Shown here: piece after piece, positions 14,820 through 24,230 of the stretch
Layout: the number at the start of each line of letters is the position of its first letter
Position numbering within the stretch: the stretch's first letter is position 1
Origin: Alphaproteobacteria bacterium
GTDB taxonomy: Bacteria > Pseudomonadota > Alphaproteobacteria > CADEGL01
Assembly: GCA_026400755.1 (NCBI GenBank)
Contig: JAPLOM010000035.1
Span: 35,431 to 99,430, forward strand
Length of the DNA: 64,000 nucleotides
Reading direction: 5' to 3'
Position numbers and translations under genes: made by a program
The notes under the pieces: generated by a model
Database searches by the model: none
Seen by the model: the letters and a program-made list of their open reading frames with translations, nothing else
Told to the model about the DNA's origin: nothing

Positions 14820-16919
14820 CTAGTGCTTCGTCGCGCCGCGTGGTTCCAACACCACGTCGACGCCGAACGCGCCTTTCTCCAGGACGATAAGCGGGTTGAT
14901 CTCGATGGCGGCGAACAGGTCCGCCGTGCCGAGCGCGAAACGCGACAAGGCGGCGACGGCGCCCGCCGCGGCCTCGATGTCATAGGGCCCCTTGCCGCGG
15001 GCGCCGGCCAGGATCTTGCCGAGCGCGCCCTGTTGCAGCATCTCCCGCGCCTCGTCGCGCCCGATCGGCGCCATGCGCAAGGATGCGGCCTTGAAAATCT
15101 CGACATAGGTGCCGCCCAAGCCGACCACGATGACGGGTCCGAAGCCCGGATCGATACGCGCACCCAAGATCAGCTCGATGCCCGGCCCCACCATAGGCTG
15201 GATGAAGACGCCACCCTTGCCGCCGATCTTTCCAGCCAACTCGTCATAAGCCGCGCCCACCACGTTGGCATCGCGCAAGCCCAGCTTCACCAAGCCCATC
15301 TCGGTTTTGTGCAGGATCTCCGGCCCGCCGCCCTTCAACGCAACGGGAAAGCCCAGCTCTTTCGCGGCCTTTTCGGCCTCGGCCTTGGACGCGACGGCCC
15401 GGCACGGCGTCATGGGCAGGCCCGCGTCCGCCATGAGCTGGAACCGCTCGGCCTCATTCAGACTCTGGGCCTTCTCGGCGCGGGCGCGAAGCGCGGCCGG
15501 CAAGGGATCGACCTTGACCGCCTTGGACCGCGGCTCAGCCAACGATGCCCAAGCGCCGAGCGCCGCACAGGCATGGCCCATACCTGCCAGATAGGGAATC
15601 CCTGCCGCGTCCAAGACTTGCCGTGTGCCGGCATGAAGGCCGCCGGCAGCGCTGTTATTGAGGAAAACGAAACGCGGATGCGAGGTCGCCTTCAAACGCG
15701 AACAAATCTCCGCGGCTTGCTGCGCCCAGGCGCCGTCGCCGCCACCCGATGCCGGCGCATCGAAGGCCAATGCGACCGCGCCGATGTTCTTGTCCGAAGC
15801 CAGTGCCGTTAGAATCTGCTCGATGCGCGCCAAGTTCCAGCCCAAGCCATAGGCGTCGAGCGGATTGCGCGGCGTCTGCCAGGCCGGGAAATGGGGTTGC
15901 AGCTTGGCCGTCGTCTCCGGCGAGAGATCCTGCAAGGTCAGATCGTGCTTGGCCGCAAGGTCCGCCAGCAAAGCCGCCTCGCCGCCCGACAACGTCAGTA
16001 GCACGACATTCGGATTGGGCGGCGCCTCGCCGTAGGAATCGAGCAAGACCGCCAGCTCCAGCATCTGGTCCAGTTCGTCGACGACCAGAATGCCGTGGCG
16101 CATGAAGACCGCATCGTAGAGCGCGTCCTCGCCCGCCAGAGCGCCGGTATGGGCCGAGACCGCGCGGCTGCCAAGCGTGCTGCGCCCGACCTTCAACACG
16201 ACCACCCGCTTACCCGCCGCACGCGCGGCGTCGGCGGCCTTCGCAAACTTGGCCGGATCGCGGATGGTCTCGAGGAACATGAGCACGACGCGCACATTCT
16301 CATTGGTCGCGAGATAGGCCAGATAATCCGCCGCGTTCAGGACCGTTTCGTTGCCCGCGCTGACGAGATAGGCCAGGCCGATCTTGCGCTCGTCCTGGGC
16401 CAGCACGATGCCGACCGAACCGCTTTGCGTGATGACGGCAATCCCGCCGGGCTTTGGCGCGCCCGGCATGGGTGAGGGCCAGGAGACGGTCTTCTCGTGG
16501 CCTGAGATATAGCCGATGTTGTTGGGACCGCAGAGCGCGATGCCGTGCTTCTCGGCCGTCTCACGGATTCGCTTCTCCAACGCGGCGCCTTCCGCACCAC
16601 TCTCGCTGTAACCACCCGAGGCGACCTCGATCGCCTTCACCCCGAGCTTCGCACACTCATCCACCACCTCGGGCGTGCACGCGGCGGGAATGGCGATGAA
16701 GACGAAATCTGGCACTTCGGGCAGGGCCGAGAGCGACGGGTAGCATTTGTCGCCGTCGAAACTCTCGTTACGCGGATGGATTGGATAGAGATTGCCGGGA
16801 TAGCCGTAGCGCCGCAGGTTGCGATAGGTGCGCGTGCCGATCAGCGGCCGGTCGGGCGAGGCGCCCACCACCGCGATGGATTTGGGACGAAACAGCTTGT
16901 CGAGATCGTAGTCCGGCAT
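14820..16919 (-). CDS. NDP-forming acyl-CoA synthetase (acetate--CoA ligase alpha-beta fusion)
   Basis: A 699-residue fused protein: CoA-binding domain (about 1-130, FRPKSIAVVGASPDRP), succinyl-CoA-ligase-like domains (about 150-460; the phosphohistidine loop is SAHTGALAGED), then an ATP-grasp domain (about 480-699; ALKGGGPEILHKTEMG and IQPMVGPGIELILGA). The reaction is acyl-CoA + ADP + Pi to acid + ATP, or the reverse. ATG 16919 is taken over the longer start at 16940 because GAGGGAAGGGCGG lies directly before it. It is the first gene of the acyl-CoA operon running down to CaiB. The substrate acid is unknown. Confidence 0.9.
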   Translation of the reverse strand: MPDYDLDKLFRPKSIAVVGASPDRPLIGTRTYRNLRRYGYPGNLYPIHPRNESFDGDKCYPSLSALPEVPDFVFIAIPAACTPEVVDECAKLGVKAIEVASGGYSESGAEGAALEKRIRETAEKHGIALCGPNNIGYISGHEKTVSWPSPMPGAPKPGGIAVITQSGSVGIVLAQDERKIGLAYLVSAGNETVLNAADYLAYLATNENVRVVLMFLETIRDPAKFAKAADAARAAGKRVVVLKVGRSTLGSRAVSAHTGALAGEDALYDAVFMRHGILVVDELDQMLELAVLLDSYGEAPPNPNVVLLTLSGGEAALLADLAAKHDLTLQDLSPETTAKLQPHFPAWQTPRNPLDAYGLGWNLARIEQILTALASDKNIGAVALAFDAPASGGGDGAWAQQAAEICSRLKATSHPRFVFLNNSAAGGLHAGTRQVLDAAGIPYLAGMGHACAALGAWASLAEPRSKAVKVDPLPAALRARAEKAQSLNEAERFQLMADAGLPMTPCRAVASKAEAEKAAKELGFPVALKGGGPEILHKTEMGLVKLGLRDANVVGAAYDELAGKIGGKGGVFIQPMVGPGIELILGARIDPGFGPVIVVGLGGTYVEIFKAASLRMAPIGRDEAREMLQQGALGKILAGARGKGPYDIEAAAGAVAALSRFALGTADLFAAIEINPLIVLEKGAFGVDVVLEPRGATKH

Positions 16920-17006
16920 CCGCCCTTCCCTCGGTCGCATTCGCGCCTGGGCGGCGCGGCGGGCAAAAGCTTAGCCATTCGGCCTAGACCGTGTCACGGG
17001 CGGGCA

Positions 17007-17039
17007 GAAAAAAAGCCGGCCTTCTTTCAAAGGCCGGCT
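17007..17039 (-). terminator. Rho-independent terminator after aldehyde dehydrogenase
   Basis: Stem arms 17014-17023 and 17030-17039 (AGCCGGCCTT and its complement) with a six-base loop. The A-run at 17007-17014 is a T-run on the minus strand, placing it directly after the minus-strand dehydrogenase that ends at 17065. Confidence 0.88.
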
Positions 17040-17064
17040 CTCTCATTACGCTGGGTAGATCGAC

Positions 17065-18561
17065 TTATAGCTCGATCCACGTCGTCTTCAGCTCGACATA
17101 CTTGTCGAGGGAATGAAGCGACTTGTCGCGGCCAATGCCAGATTGCTTGAAGCCGCCGAAGGGCGTGGCGATGTTGCCCGCATCGAAGCAATTGACCCAC
17201 ACGACGCCCGCGCGCAGGGCGCGCGCCGCCTTGTGCGCCTTGCTGATGTCGCGCGTCCACACCGCCGCCGCCAGGCCATAGTTCGTCTCGTTACCGATGC
17301 GGATGGCGTCTTCGTCATCCTTGGCCGTTATGGTGGACAGAACCGGCCCGAAGATTTCCTCGCGGGCGATGGTCATGTCGTTCTTCACCTTGTCGAACAC
17401 CGTCGGCTGGACGTAGTAGCCGCCGGTGTTCTCGCGCACCTGCTTGCCGCCGAAGACCAGATCGGCGCCTTCATCCGTGCCCTTCTTGATGTAACCCATC
17501 ACGCGCTCGAGCTGAGTCTTGTCGACGATGGCGCCCATCTTGGTGGCGGGGTCGAGCGGATCGCCCGGCTGAAGCGTCTCGCCCACCTTGAAGATCTTCT
17601 CCAAGAGGCGGTCCTTGATCTTGGCGTCGACGATCAGGCGCGAGCCCGCATTACAGACCTCGCCCTGATTGAAGAAGATGCCGAAGGCCGCCGCGGTCGC
17701 GGCCTTGTCCAGGTCCCCGCAGTCAGACAGCACGATGTTCGGCGTCTTGCCGCCACACTCCAACCAAACGCGCTTCATGTTCGACTGGCCAGAATATTGG
17801 AGGAACAGCTTGCCGACCTCGCCGGAGCCCGTGAAGGCCACGCAATCGATGTCCGGATGCAGGCCGATGGCCTTGCCGGCCGTCGGGCCATAGCCGGGCA
17901 CGACGTTCAGCACGCCTTCCGGCAGGCCAGCTTCGGCGGCCAGTTCGGCCACGCGAAGCGCCGTCAGCGGCGACTGCTCGGCCGGCTTCACGATCACCGA
18001 GTTGCCGGTGGCCAACGCGGGTCCCAGCTTCCATGCGGCCATCATCAGCGGGAAGTTCCACGGGATGACCGCGCCCACGACACCCATGGGCTCGCGGGTG
18101 ATCAACGCTAGGGCATTGTTCGGCGTCGGCGCGACTTCGTCATACATCTTGTCGATCGTTTCGGCGTACCAGGCGATGCAGGCCGCCGAGCCTGGAATAT
18201 CGATGTTGTACGAGTCGTTGATCGGCTTGCCCATATCGAGTGTCTCGAGCAGGGCCAGTTCGTCGCGGTGCTGGTTGATCAATTCGGCGAAACGCAGCAT
18301 CACCTTCTTGCGCTTGGCGGGCGTCTCGTGGCGCCACACGCCTTTGTCGAACGCCGCGCGCGCGGCCTTCACGGCCACGTCCACGTCGGCCGCGTCGCAC
18401 TCGGCGATCTTGGCCAAGCTCTGGCCCGTCGCGGGATTGATGCGATCGAAGGTCTTGCCGCTTTTTGCGGCTACATATTTTCCAGCGATGAATGCCTGAT
18501 GGCGAATGGACAGCTTCTCGGCGTTTTTCTTCCATTCCTGCGCGCTGCGGACTGCGGACAT
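17065..18561 (-). CDS. NAD(P)-dependent aldehyde dehydrogenase (PuuC-like)
   Basis: A 498-residue ALDH. Motifs: VIPWNFPLMMAAWK (cofactor pocket), FTGSGEVGK, the general-base Glu in LECGGKTPN, the nucleophile Cys in NQGEVCNAGSR, and EEIFGPVLS. The LECGGK variant (instead of LELGGK) and the overall length match gamma-glutamyl-gamma-aminobutyraldehyde dehydrogenases of putrescine degradation, consistent with PuuB-like oxidases elsewhere in the window (50782-53591). A real terminator follows it. Confident as ALDH; PuuC is an inference. Confidence 0.9.
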   Translation of the reverse strand: MSAVRSAQEWKKNAEKLSIRHQAFIAGKYVAAKSGKTFDRINPATGQSLAKIAECDAADVDVAVKAARAAFDKGVWRHETPAKRKKVMLRFAELINQHRDELALLETLDMGKPINDSYNIDIPGSAACIAWYAETIDKMYDEVAPTPNNALALITREPMGVVGAVIPWNFPLMMAAWKLGPALATGNSVIVKPAEQSPLTALRVAELAAEAGLPEGVLNVVPGYGPTAGKAIGLHPDIDCVAFTGSGEVGKLFLQYSGQSNMKRVWLECGGKTPNIVLSDCGDLDKAATAAAFGIFFNQGEVCNAGSRLIVDAKIKDRLLEKIFKVGETLQPGDPLDPATKMGAIVDKTQLERVMGYIKKGTDEGADLVFGGKQVRENTGGYYVQPTVFDKVKNDMTIAREEIFGPVLSTITAKDDEDAIRIGNETNYGLAAAVWTRDISKAHKAARALRAGVVWVNCFDAGNIATPFGGFKQSGIGRDKSLHSLDKYVELKTTWIEL

Positions 18562-18792
18562 GGTGTGCTCCTTCTCTTCGGTGATGGCGTAGCGTGGCCG
18601 GATTATGCGAGTGGCTCAAGCTCCGCATGACCACGGGGCTTGTGGGGTCATTGCCCCTTTTCCGCTCGTTATATCATTTTGAACATAACGTCTCCTAGGG
18701 GTGGGCAAGGGCTAGACCCAGGCCAGTCGATGGCGCGATGATCCCCCTTGAGGCAGCGGATCTGCGCCCATTCGAATGAAACAAAATGCGTC

Positions 18793-20226
18793 ATGGCCAA
18801 ATACGATGAACCCCATCTTTTGATTGACGGCGAGCGCTTGGGCCCTAAGGGCCGCAACAGCCGCGAAGTGCGCAGCCCCGGGACCGGCGCCGTGATCAGC
18901 ACCCTGCCCCACGCGTCCAAGGCCGATCTGGACCGGGCACTGGAGGTCTCGGCCAGGACCTTCAAGGAATGGCGGAAGGTTTCGGCCTATGAGCGCGCCA
19001 AGATCCTGAAGCGCGCAGCCGACTTGATGCGCGAGCGGCTCGAACACATTGCCACCCTCATGACGATGGAGCAGGGCAAGACGCTGGCCGAAGCCCGTGT
19101 CGAGGTGGGTGGCGCGGCCGACACGTTCGAGTGGTATGCCGAGGAAGGCAAGCGCGCCTAAGGCCGCCTGATCCCCTCGCGCGCCATCGGCACCACCCAT
19201 GCCGTGACCAAGGAGCCGGTCGGCGTTGTCGCCGCCTTCGCGCCTTGGAACTTCCCGGCCATGACGGCGGCCCGCAAGATCGCGCCCGCTTTGGCCGCGG
19301 GCTGCTCCGTCATCATCAAGCCGGCCGAGGAGACGCCCGCGACGCCGCTGGCGCTGGTAAAAGCGCTCGAGGACGCCGGTCTGCCCAAAGGCGTCGTCAA
19401 CGTCGTGTTCGGCGAGCCGTCCGAGGTGTCCTCGCACCTGATCGCCTCGCCCATCGTCCGCAAGATCTCGTTCACCGGCTCGACCGCGGTGGGCAAGCAC
19501 CTGGCCAAGCTGGCGGCCGAAGGCGTCAAGCGTTGCACGATGGAACTGGGCGGCCATGCACCGGTCATCATCTTTGACGACGCGGATCTGGATCAAGCGG
19601 TCAATCTCTCAACCATGTTCAAGTTCCGCAACGCGGGCCAGGTCTGTACCAACCCGACGCGATTCTTCGTCCACGACGCGGTGCATGACGCCTTCGTGAA
19701 GCGATTTTCGGACGCGGCACGCACTCTGCCCGTGGGCAACGGCCTGGACGCCAACAACAAGATGGGCCCCGTCGCTAACCCGCGCCGCGTCGATGCCATG
19801 GAGGAACTGATCGGCGATGCGCAGAAGCACGGCGCCAAGGTCCACACCGGCGGCGAGCGGATCGGCAACGAGGGCTATTTCTGGAAGCCGACGATCATGT
19901 CCGAAGTGCCGACCGATTCGAAGATCATGAATATCGAACCGTTCGGTCCGGTCGCCGCGATCAACCGCTTCAACCGCTTCGACGACGTCATGGAGGAAGC
20001 CAACCGCCTGCCCTACGGCCTGGCCGGTTATGCGTTCACCCAGTCGTCCAAGACGGCGACCTCGGTCGGCGCGGCGCTGGACACGGGCCTGGTCGGCATC
20101 AACACCTTCGCCATCACCGTGCCGGAAACGCCCTTTGGCGGCGTGAAGGAAAGCGGCTACGGGCTCGAGAGCGGCGCCGAAGGTCTGGACGCCTATCTCG
20201 CGACCAAGTTCATCGCTCACGCCTGA
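18793..20226 (+). pseudogene. NAD-dependent succinate-semialdehyde dehydrogenase-like gene with in-frame TAA
   Basis: The reading frame encodes a full-length 477-residue ALDH (MAKYDEPHLLIDGE start, APWNFPAMTAARK, general-base Glu in MELGGHAP, Cys in NAGQVCTNPTRF, ETPFGGVKESGYG end). It is interrupted at codon 123 by TAA (19159-19161), in EEGKRA-stop-GRLIPS. Homologues have Tyr there, so a TAC or TAT codon has become TAA by one substitution. Everything else is intact, so this is a very recent mutation or a sequence error. If real, only a useless 122-residue fragment plus a possible restart at 19204 would be made. It lies divergent to the PuuC-like gene. Confidence 0.88.
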
Positions 20227-20304
20227 GAAAGGGCGGCTACGGCGTGCGGCCCCTCGCCGCCCACGCCGTAGCCGCCATGACGTCTCATACCAGGCGTCGG
20301 GCGG

Positions 20305-20511
20305 TTATTTTCCGACCATGACGTCTGAGGCTTTGATCACGGCCACGACCTGGTCGCCCTTGGCCAGGGACAAATCCGCGACCGCGTCATTGGTGATCGA
20401 GGCCGTGACGATGGCGCCGCCCGGAAGCTCGATCTTCACATGGGCCGTGGTCGCGCCTTTGACCACATCCACCACCTTGCCCTTCAGTTGGTTGCGTGCG
20501 CTGAGCTTCAT
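20305..20511 (-). CDS. mop: Molbindin (single TOBE/Mop domain)
   Basis: A 68-residue single Mop/TOBE domain: SARNQLKGKVVDVVKG, HVKIELPGG, then TNDAVADLSLAKGDQVVAVIKASDVMV. Such proteins assemble as hexamers that store molybdate or tungstate in the cytoplasm. The start ATG at 20511 is chosen since the family begins MKLSARN; a longer frame to 20547 adds nothing conserved. A Mo-box-like palindrome lies just upstream at 20535-20560, suggesting molybdate-dependent control as for mop genes in purple bacteria. Confidence 0.92.
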   Translation of the reverse strand: MKLSARNQLKGKVVDVVKGATTAHVKIELPGGAIVTASITNDAVADLSLAKGDQVVAVIKASDVMVGK

Positions 20512-20534
20512 GCGAATCTCCTTTTGGATCACGA

Positions 20535-20560
20535 CCATTATTCCCAAGAGAATATTACGG
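20535..20560 (-). promoter_or_regulatory. Mo-box-like palindrome upstream of mop (degenerate right half)
   Basis: Read on the minus strand: CGTAATATT, then CTCTTGG, then GAATAATGG. The left half and centre match the site in front of the porin (22007-22032); the right half deviates from ATATAGCGA. It is placed 24 bases before the mop ATG, a position for an operator or activator site of a ModE/MopA/MopB-type regulator. Confidence 0.5.
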
Positions 20561-20669
20561 CCGCGGCACGACAGGCGCGAGAGCGGCCCAGAAAGAGTTG
20601 GGGCCGGCCCCAGGGAGAGCCGGCCCCGAAGCGCCCTTGGGACGAGGACGCTGTAGTCTCGTCAGACGG

Positions 20670-21973
20670 TCAGAAGAAGTACTGCATGCCGAGCTGCAGG
20701 CGACTCGCATTGCCTTCCATCTCGCCACCGGTCGTGACCGCCTTGGCGAGGTAGCGCCAGCCGTACATGTACTCCAGGCCGATCGCGACCTTGCTGACCG
20801 GATTCCAGATCAGGTTGACCGCGGCATTTTGGATGTTCCGGTTGAAGCCGTTGGCGCCCGCGCCCAACTGGCCGGTCGGCACATCGGAATGGAACCAACC
20901 GTAGGTCACGTTGGAACGGATATTGTCTGCCCACTAGTGCTGATAGGCCGCCCACCCGCCCATCATGGTGACGGTCTGCAGGCTGGCACCGCAGCCGGCC
21001 GTCATGATTGCATTGGAGCCGTTGGAGCAGGTTACGTAAGTGTCGGTGTTGCCGGCTGCTGCATCGCGGATATAGCGGCCGATACCGGGGCCATAGTTGA
21101 ACGTGCCCTTCAGCACGTCCTTACCCCACGTGTTGATCGTGGCACCGCCGTGGACGCCGCCGCCGAACGTCGAGTCGTTGAAGAAGTTACCCTGGTTGTA
21201 ATTGAAATAGCGTGCGACGCCCGAGACGTTAACCGCGCCCCAACTGGCCTTGTAGCGCCAACGGGCAATCACGTCCGGCATCTTGTCGACGGCGAAGGCG
21301 TTCATGTTGCCCGTCACGCCGGCGCCAGACGAGCTCTGGATCGCGGTTTCAGGGTTCTCGATGGATCCATCAAGGAACCGGCGAAGGTGTCTTCGTCCAT
21401 GAACGTCGACTGGGTCTGACCTGCGAGGACCGGACCCAACACACCGTAAGCCTGGCGAATACGCATCGTATCGGAGTTAGAGACACGTTGGTTACCGGTG
21501 TTCGTGTAGAAGTCACTCTCAATGCGGGTCACCAGGTTGCCCCAGTCGGTCGGCGTCCGCGTTTCGAAGCGAATACGTGACTGCTTGGAATGCATGCGGA
21601 AGTCACCGCCCTGGCTGTTAGCCGCCGAGCCCTTGATCGGAATGTTGGATAGGATGAACGAATCACCGATCGCGGTGGATGGGGCGTTGAACGTGAAGAA
21701 CGAGTCCGCCTTCACGTAGCCGCTGAAGCTGATCGAGGTGTCGGAGCCCGGCAGCTTCCAGGAGCCTGGAAACGCGCCACCCGTCACAGCCTGGGCCGGC
21801 GCGACGCGTTCGGTGGGCGCATTCTGATCGTTCTCGAGGGCGGCCAGCCTTTCCTTCAACGCATCCAGCCGCGTCTGAAGGTCGGCGCCGGATTCGTCGG
21901 CCAGCGCCGGCGCTGCCGCGAACGGCAAAACAAACAGGGCGCACGAGCCCAACAAACGTTTCTTGATACCCAT
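20670..21973 (-). pseudogene. DcaP-type outer-membrane porin, broken by a frameshift and a TAG
   Basis: Three consecutive fragments rebuild one porin of about 434 residues: signal peptide (MGIKKRLLGSCALFV, cleaved after APALA), short coiled coil (LQTRLDALKERLAALEND), the DcaP-like FSGYVKADSFFTFN, and a C-terminal Phe (LQLGMQYFF) typical of outer-membrane barrels. The frame shifts around 21357-21361 (after SLMDPS), fixable by one added base. Further on a TAG at 20936-20934 interrupts AAYQH-stop-WADNIRS, where Tyr is expected. A Mo-box-like site lies upstream, so this may be a molybdate-responsive porin. Two independent lesions favour real decay, but other genes here show similar single-base faults. 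Confidence 0.85.
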
Positions 21974-22006
21974 GAATCCTATCCCCCTCACGACACATTC
22001 ACGGAG

Positions 22007-22032
22007 TCGTAATATTTACTTGGATATAGCGA
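22007..22032 (-). promoter_or_regulatory. Mo-box-like palindrome in front of the porin gene
   Basis: TCGTAATAT, 8 spacer bases, then ATATAGCGA: an imperfect palindrome matching the ModE/MopAB consensus (CGnTATAT spaced from ATATAnCG). It lies about 34 bp before the porin start and faces the second site before modA, within the same divergent gap. Confidence 0.65.
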
Positions 22033-22088
22033 GTCAAGGAAAAGCCCCCCCTTTGACAGCCGCTAACCCCAACGAACGAGCCCTTTTC

Positions 22089-22113
22089 TCGCTATATCTA
22101 TACAGATATAACC
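22089..22113 (+). promoter_or_regulatory. Mo-box-like palindrome in front of modA
   Basis: TCGCTATAT, seven spacer bases, then ATATAACC, the best match in the window to the ModE recognition site (ATCGCTATATA with an inverted half). It is 32 bp upstream of the modA ATG, where ModE-type repressors block molybdate transporter transcription when molybdate is plentiful. Confidence 0.78.
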
Positions 22114-22144
22114 AACCTTGTCATTGGGGAAAGGAACGATTCCG

Positions 22145-22924
22145 ATGCGTGCATCCAGGCTGCTGACCTCCATCGCCGCATTCGTGGCCGCACTCCTGCC
22201 GCTATGGCTGGGATCGCCCGCGCGGGCCGAGGACGTGGTCGTCTTCGCCGCCGCCAGCCTGAAGGAATCGCTCGACGAGGCCGCGCGCCAGTATCAGACC
22301 AATAGCCCCGACAAGATTCTTGTTTCCTATGCGGCCAGCTCGGCCCTGGCCAAGCAGATCGAGGCGGGTGCGCCAGCGGACGTTTTCATCTCCGCGGATT
22401 TGGAGTGGATGGACTATCTGGCCACGCGCAACCTGATCAAACCTGCCACGCGCGCGGACCTGCTGGGCAACACCCTGGTCCTCATTGCGCCCAAGGACAG
22501 CACGGCCGCACTGAAGCTGGCGCCTGGCACCGACCTGGCCGCCGCCCTCAAGGGTGGCAAGCTGGCGATGGGTGATCCCGACCACGTGCCCGCCGGCAAG
22601 TATGGCAAAGCCGCTCTGGAGAAGCTGGGCATCTGGGCCTCGGTACAGAACAGCGTGGCACGGGCGGAGAACGTGCGCTCGGCCTTGGCCTTCCTCGCGC
22701 GCGGCGAGGCGCCGCTCGGCATCGTCTACGGCACGGACGCGGCGGCGGAGAAGGCGGTCAAAATCGTCGATACGTTTCCGGCCGGCAGCTATCCGCCGAT
22801 TATCTACCCGGTCGCGGAGACCGCATCCGGCAACAAAGCCGGTGCAGCACGCTTCGTGGCCTTCCTGCGCTCAGCGGATGGCAAAGCGGTCTTCCAGCGC
22901 TACGGGTTCTTGCCCGCGCCGTAA
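22145..22924 (+). CDS. modA: Molybdate ABC transporter periplasmic binding protein
   Basis: 259 residues. Signal peptide at residues 1-27 (MRASRLLTSIAAFVA..., cleaved after SPARA), then the ModA core: VVFAAASLKESLDE, SYAASSALAKQIEAGAPADVFISAD (split: SYAASSALAKQ, then IEAGAPADVFISAD), and YPPIIYPVAE. Start ATG 22145 follows GGGGAAAGGAA. No modB or modC is found nearby; the next transport genes are of the sulfate type (24231-28024), which handles a similar oxyanion. Mo-box upstream supports control by molybdate. Confidence 0.93.
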   Translation: MRASRLLTSIAAFVAALLPLWLGSPARAEDVVVFAAASLKESLDEAARQYQTNSPDKILVSYAASSALAKQIEAGAPADVFISADLEWMDYLATRNLIKPATRADLLGNTLVLIAPKDSTAALKLAPGTDLAAALKGGKLAMGDPDHVPAGKYGKAALEKLGIWASVQNSVARAENVRSALAFLARGEAPLGIVYGTDAAAEKAVKIVDTFPAGSYPPIIYPVAETASGNKAGAARFVAFLRSADGKAVFQRYGFLPAP

Positions 22925-23040
22925 GTAAAGTCCGCGCCCACAGGGCGGAACAGCACTCCATGGCCCGGCCTTAACCGGCGCCCCAGCGACCTGGAGGGCA
23001 CTTCCTGCTAGGCTTAGGCCACGCAGCAGGAGGTCCCGCC

Positions 23041-23967
23041 ATGACGGTCAACTGGAGCCGCGTCTTTCCCGCCCTCACCAGCCAATTCAAGGACGACGAT
23101 TCGCTCGATCTGGCGGCGGTCGAACGCCATGTCGAAACACTGATTGCAGCCGGCATCGGCGGCCTGACCATGTGCGGCAGCGTGGGCGAGAACTATGCCC
23201 TCGAACCCGACGAGAAGCTGGCTTTGGTGGCGGCATGCGTGAAGACCGCGCGCGGACGCGTGCCCGTCGTGGCAGGCGTGGCTGAGACGACCACCAAGTT
23301 CGCCTGCCATTTCATGAAACAGTGCGAGGATGTGGGCGTCGACGGATTCATGGTTCTGCCGTCGCTGATCTACAAGACCCAGCCCAACGAGACGATGCTG
23401 CATTTCCGCACCGTCGCACGCGCCACCAAGTTGCCGATCATGATCTACAACAACCCCGTGGCCTATGGCGGCGACGTGACGCCAGCCATGTTCCACCAGT
23501 TGATGGACGAGGAGAGCCTGGTCGCGCTGAAGGAGTCTTCCACCGACGTCCGGCGTGTGACCGAGATCAAGCTTCTGTGCGGCGACCGCTACGCCATCTT
23601 CGCAGGCATGGACGATATCGGCGTCGAAAGCGTGCTGGGCGGCGCGCGCGGTTTCGTGGCGGGCATCGTCAACGTCTTTCCGCGCGAAACCGTGTGCCTA
23701 TTCGACCTGGCTTTGGCCGGGCGCTACGACGAAGCCATGGCGATCCAGCGCTGGCTGGCACCCTTGACCAAGTTCGACAACGACCCGCGCTTCGTCCACT
23801 ACATGAAATTCATGCTGGGCGCCGTGGGCATGGGCGCCGAACGGATGCGCCTGCCGCGCCTGCCCATCGCGGGCGAAGAACGCGCGCGGGCCAAGACGTT
23901 GGTCGAAACGGCCTTGGCCACGCGCCCCAAGCTGCCCGACGCCGCGCCGCCGAAAGTGGCGGAGTAA
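23041..23967 (+). CDS. DapA/N-acetylneuraminate-lyase family aldolase
   Basis: A 308-residue TIM-barrel class I aldolase. Schiff-base Lys in VALKESS, Tyr in IMIYNNPVAYG, and a carboxylate-binding loop MCGSVGENYAL in place of the GTTGE of true DapA, which argues against lysine biosynthesis and for another 2-oxo-acid aldolase or dehydratase. A clear AGGAGG precedes the ATG. It stands alone between modA and the sulfate transporter. Confidence 0.88.
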   Translation: MTVNWSRVFPALTSQFKDDDSLDLAAVERHVETLIAAGIGGLTMCGSVGENYALEPDEKLALVAACVKTARGRVPVVAGVAETTTKFACHFMKQCEDVGVDGFMVLPSLIYKTQPNETMLHFRTVARATKLPIMIYNNPVAYGGDVTPAMFHQLMDEESLVALKESSTDVRRVTEIKLLCGDRYAIFAGMDDIGVESVLGGARGFVAGIVNVFPRETVCLFDLALAGRYDEAMAIQRWLAPLTKFDNDPRFVHYMKFMLGAVGMGAERMRLPRLPIAGEERARAKTLVETALATRPKLPDAAPPKVAE

Positions 23968-24230
23968 CCAGCGGAAATCGTTCCTGCGGCGCAACAATGC
24001 GCCGCGCCGGCGGCAACAAGATTTTCTGAGGCTAACGTCAAGAAATAATCGATTTGGCGGTCCGGCCGCGTTGCGTAAGGTCCGCGCCTTGATCGGTCCG
24101 CCCGCCCGGCGGAGGAACACTTTGCCGGGCTGTCCGGCTATCCGGGGAATAGGCGGAAAAGCCGAACGAGCGACCTTCACGCGGCTTTCACATCACCCGC
24201 ATCCAATTCCGTTTCATGGGAGTACCGCCG
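23968..24230. other. Intergenic gap before the sulfate transporter
   Basis: 263 bp without a supportable gene. It has GC-rich short palindromes (for example ccgcccgcccggcgg near 24098) but no clear terminator T-run and no riboswitch that I can recognise. It should hold the promoter of the cysP-type operon. Confidence 0.4.

Noticed and set aside
23968..24230. SAM- or cobalamin-type riboswitch upstream of the sulfate operon
   Set aside because: I looked for conserved SAM-II/SAH core patterns and saw none; no structure could be supported by reading alone.
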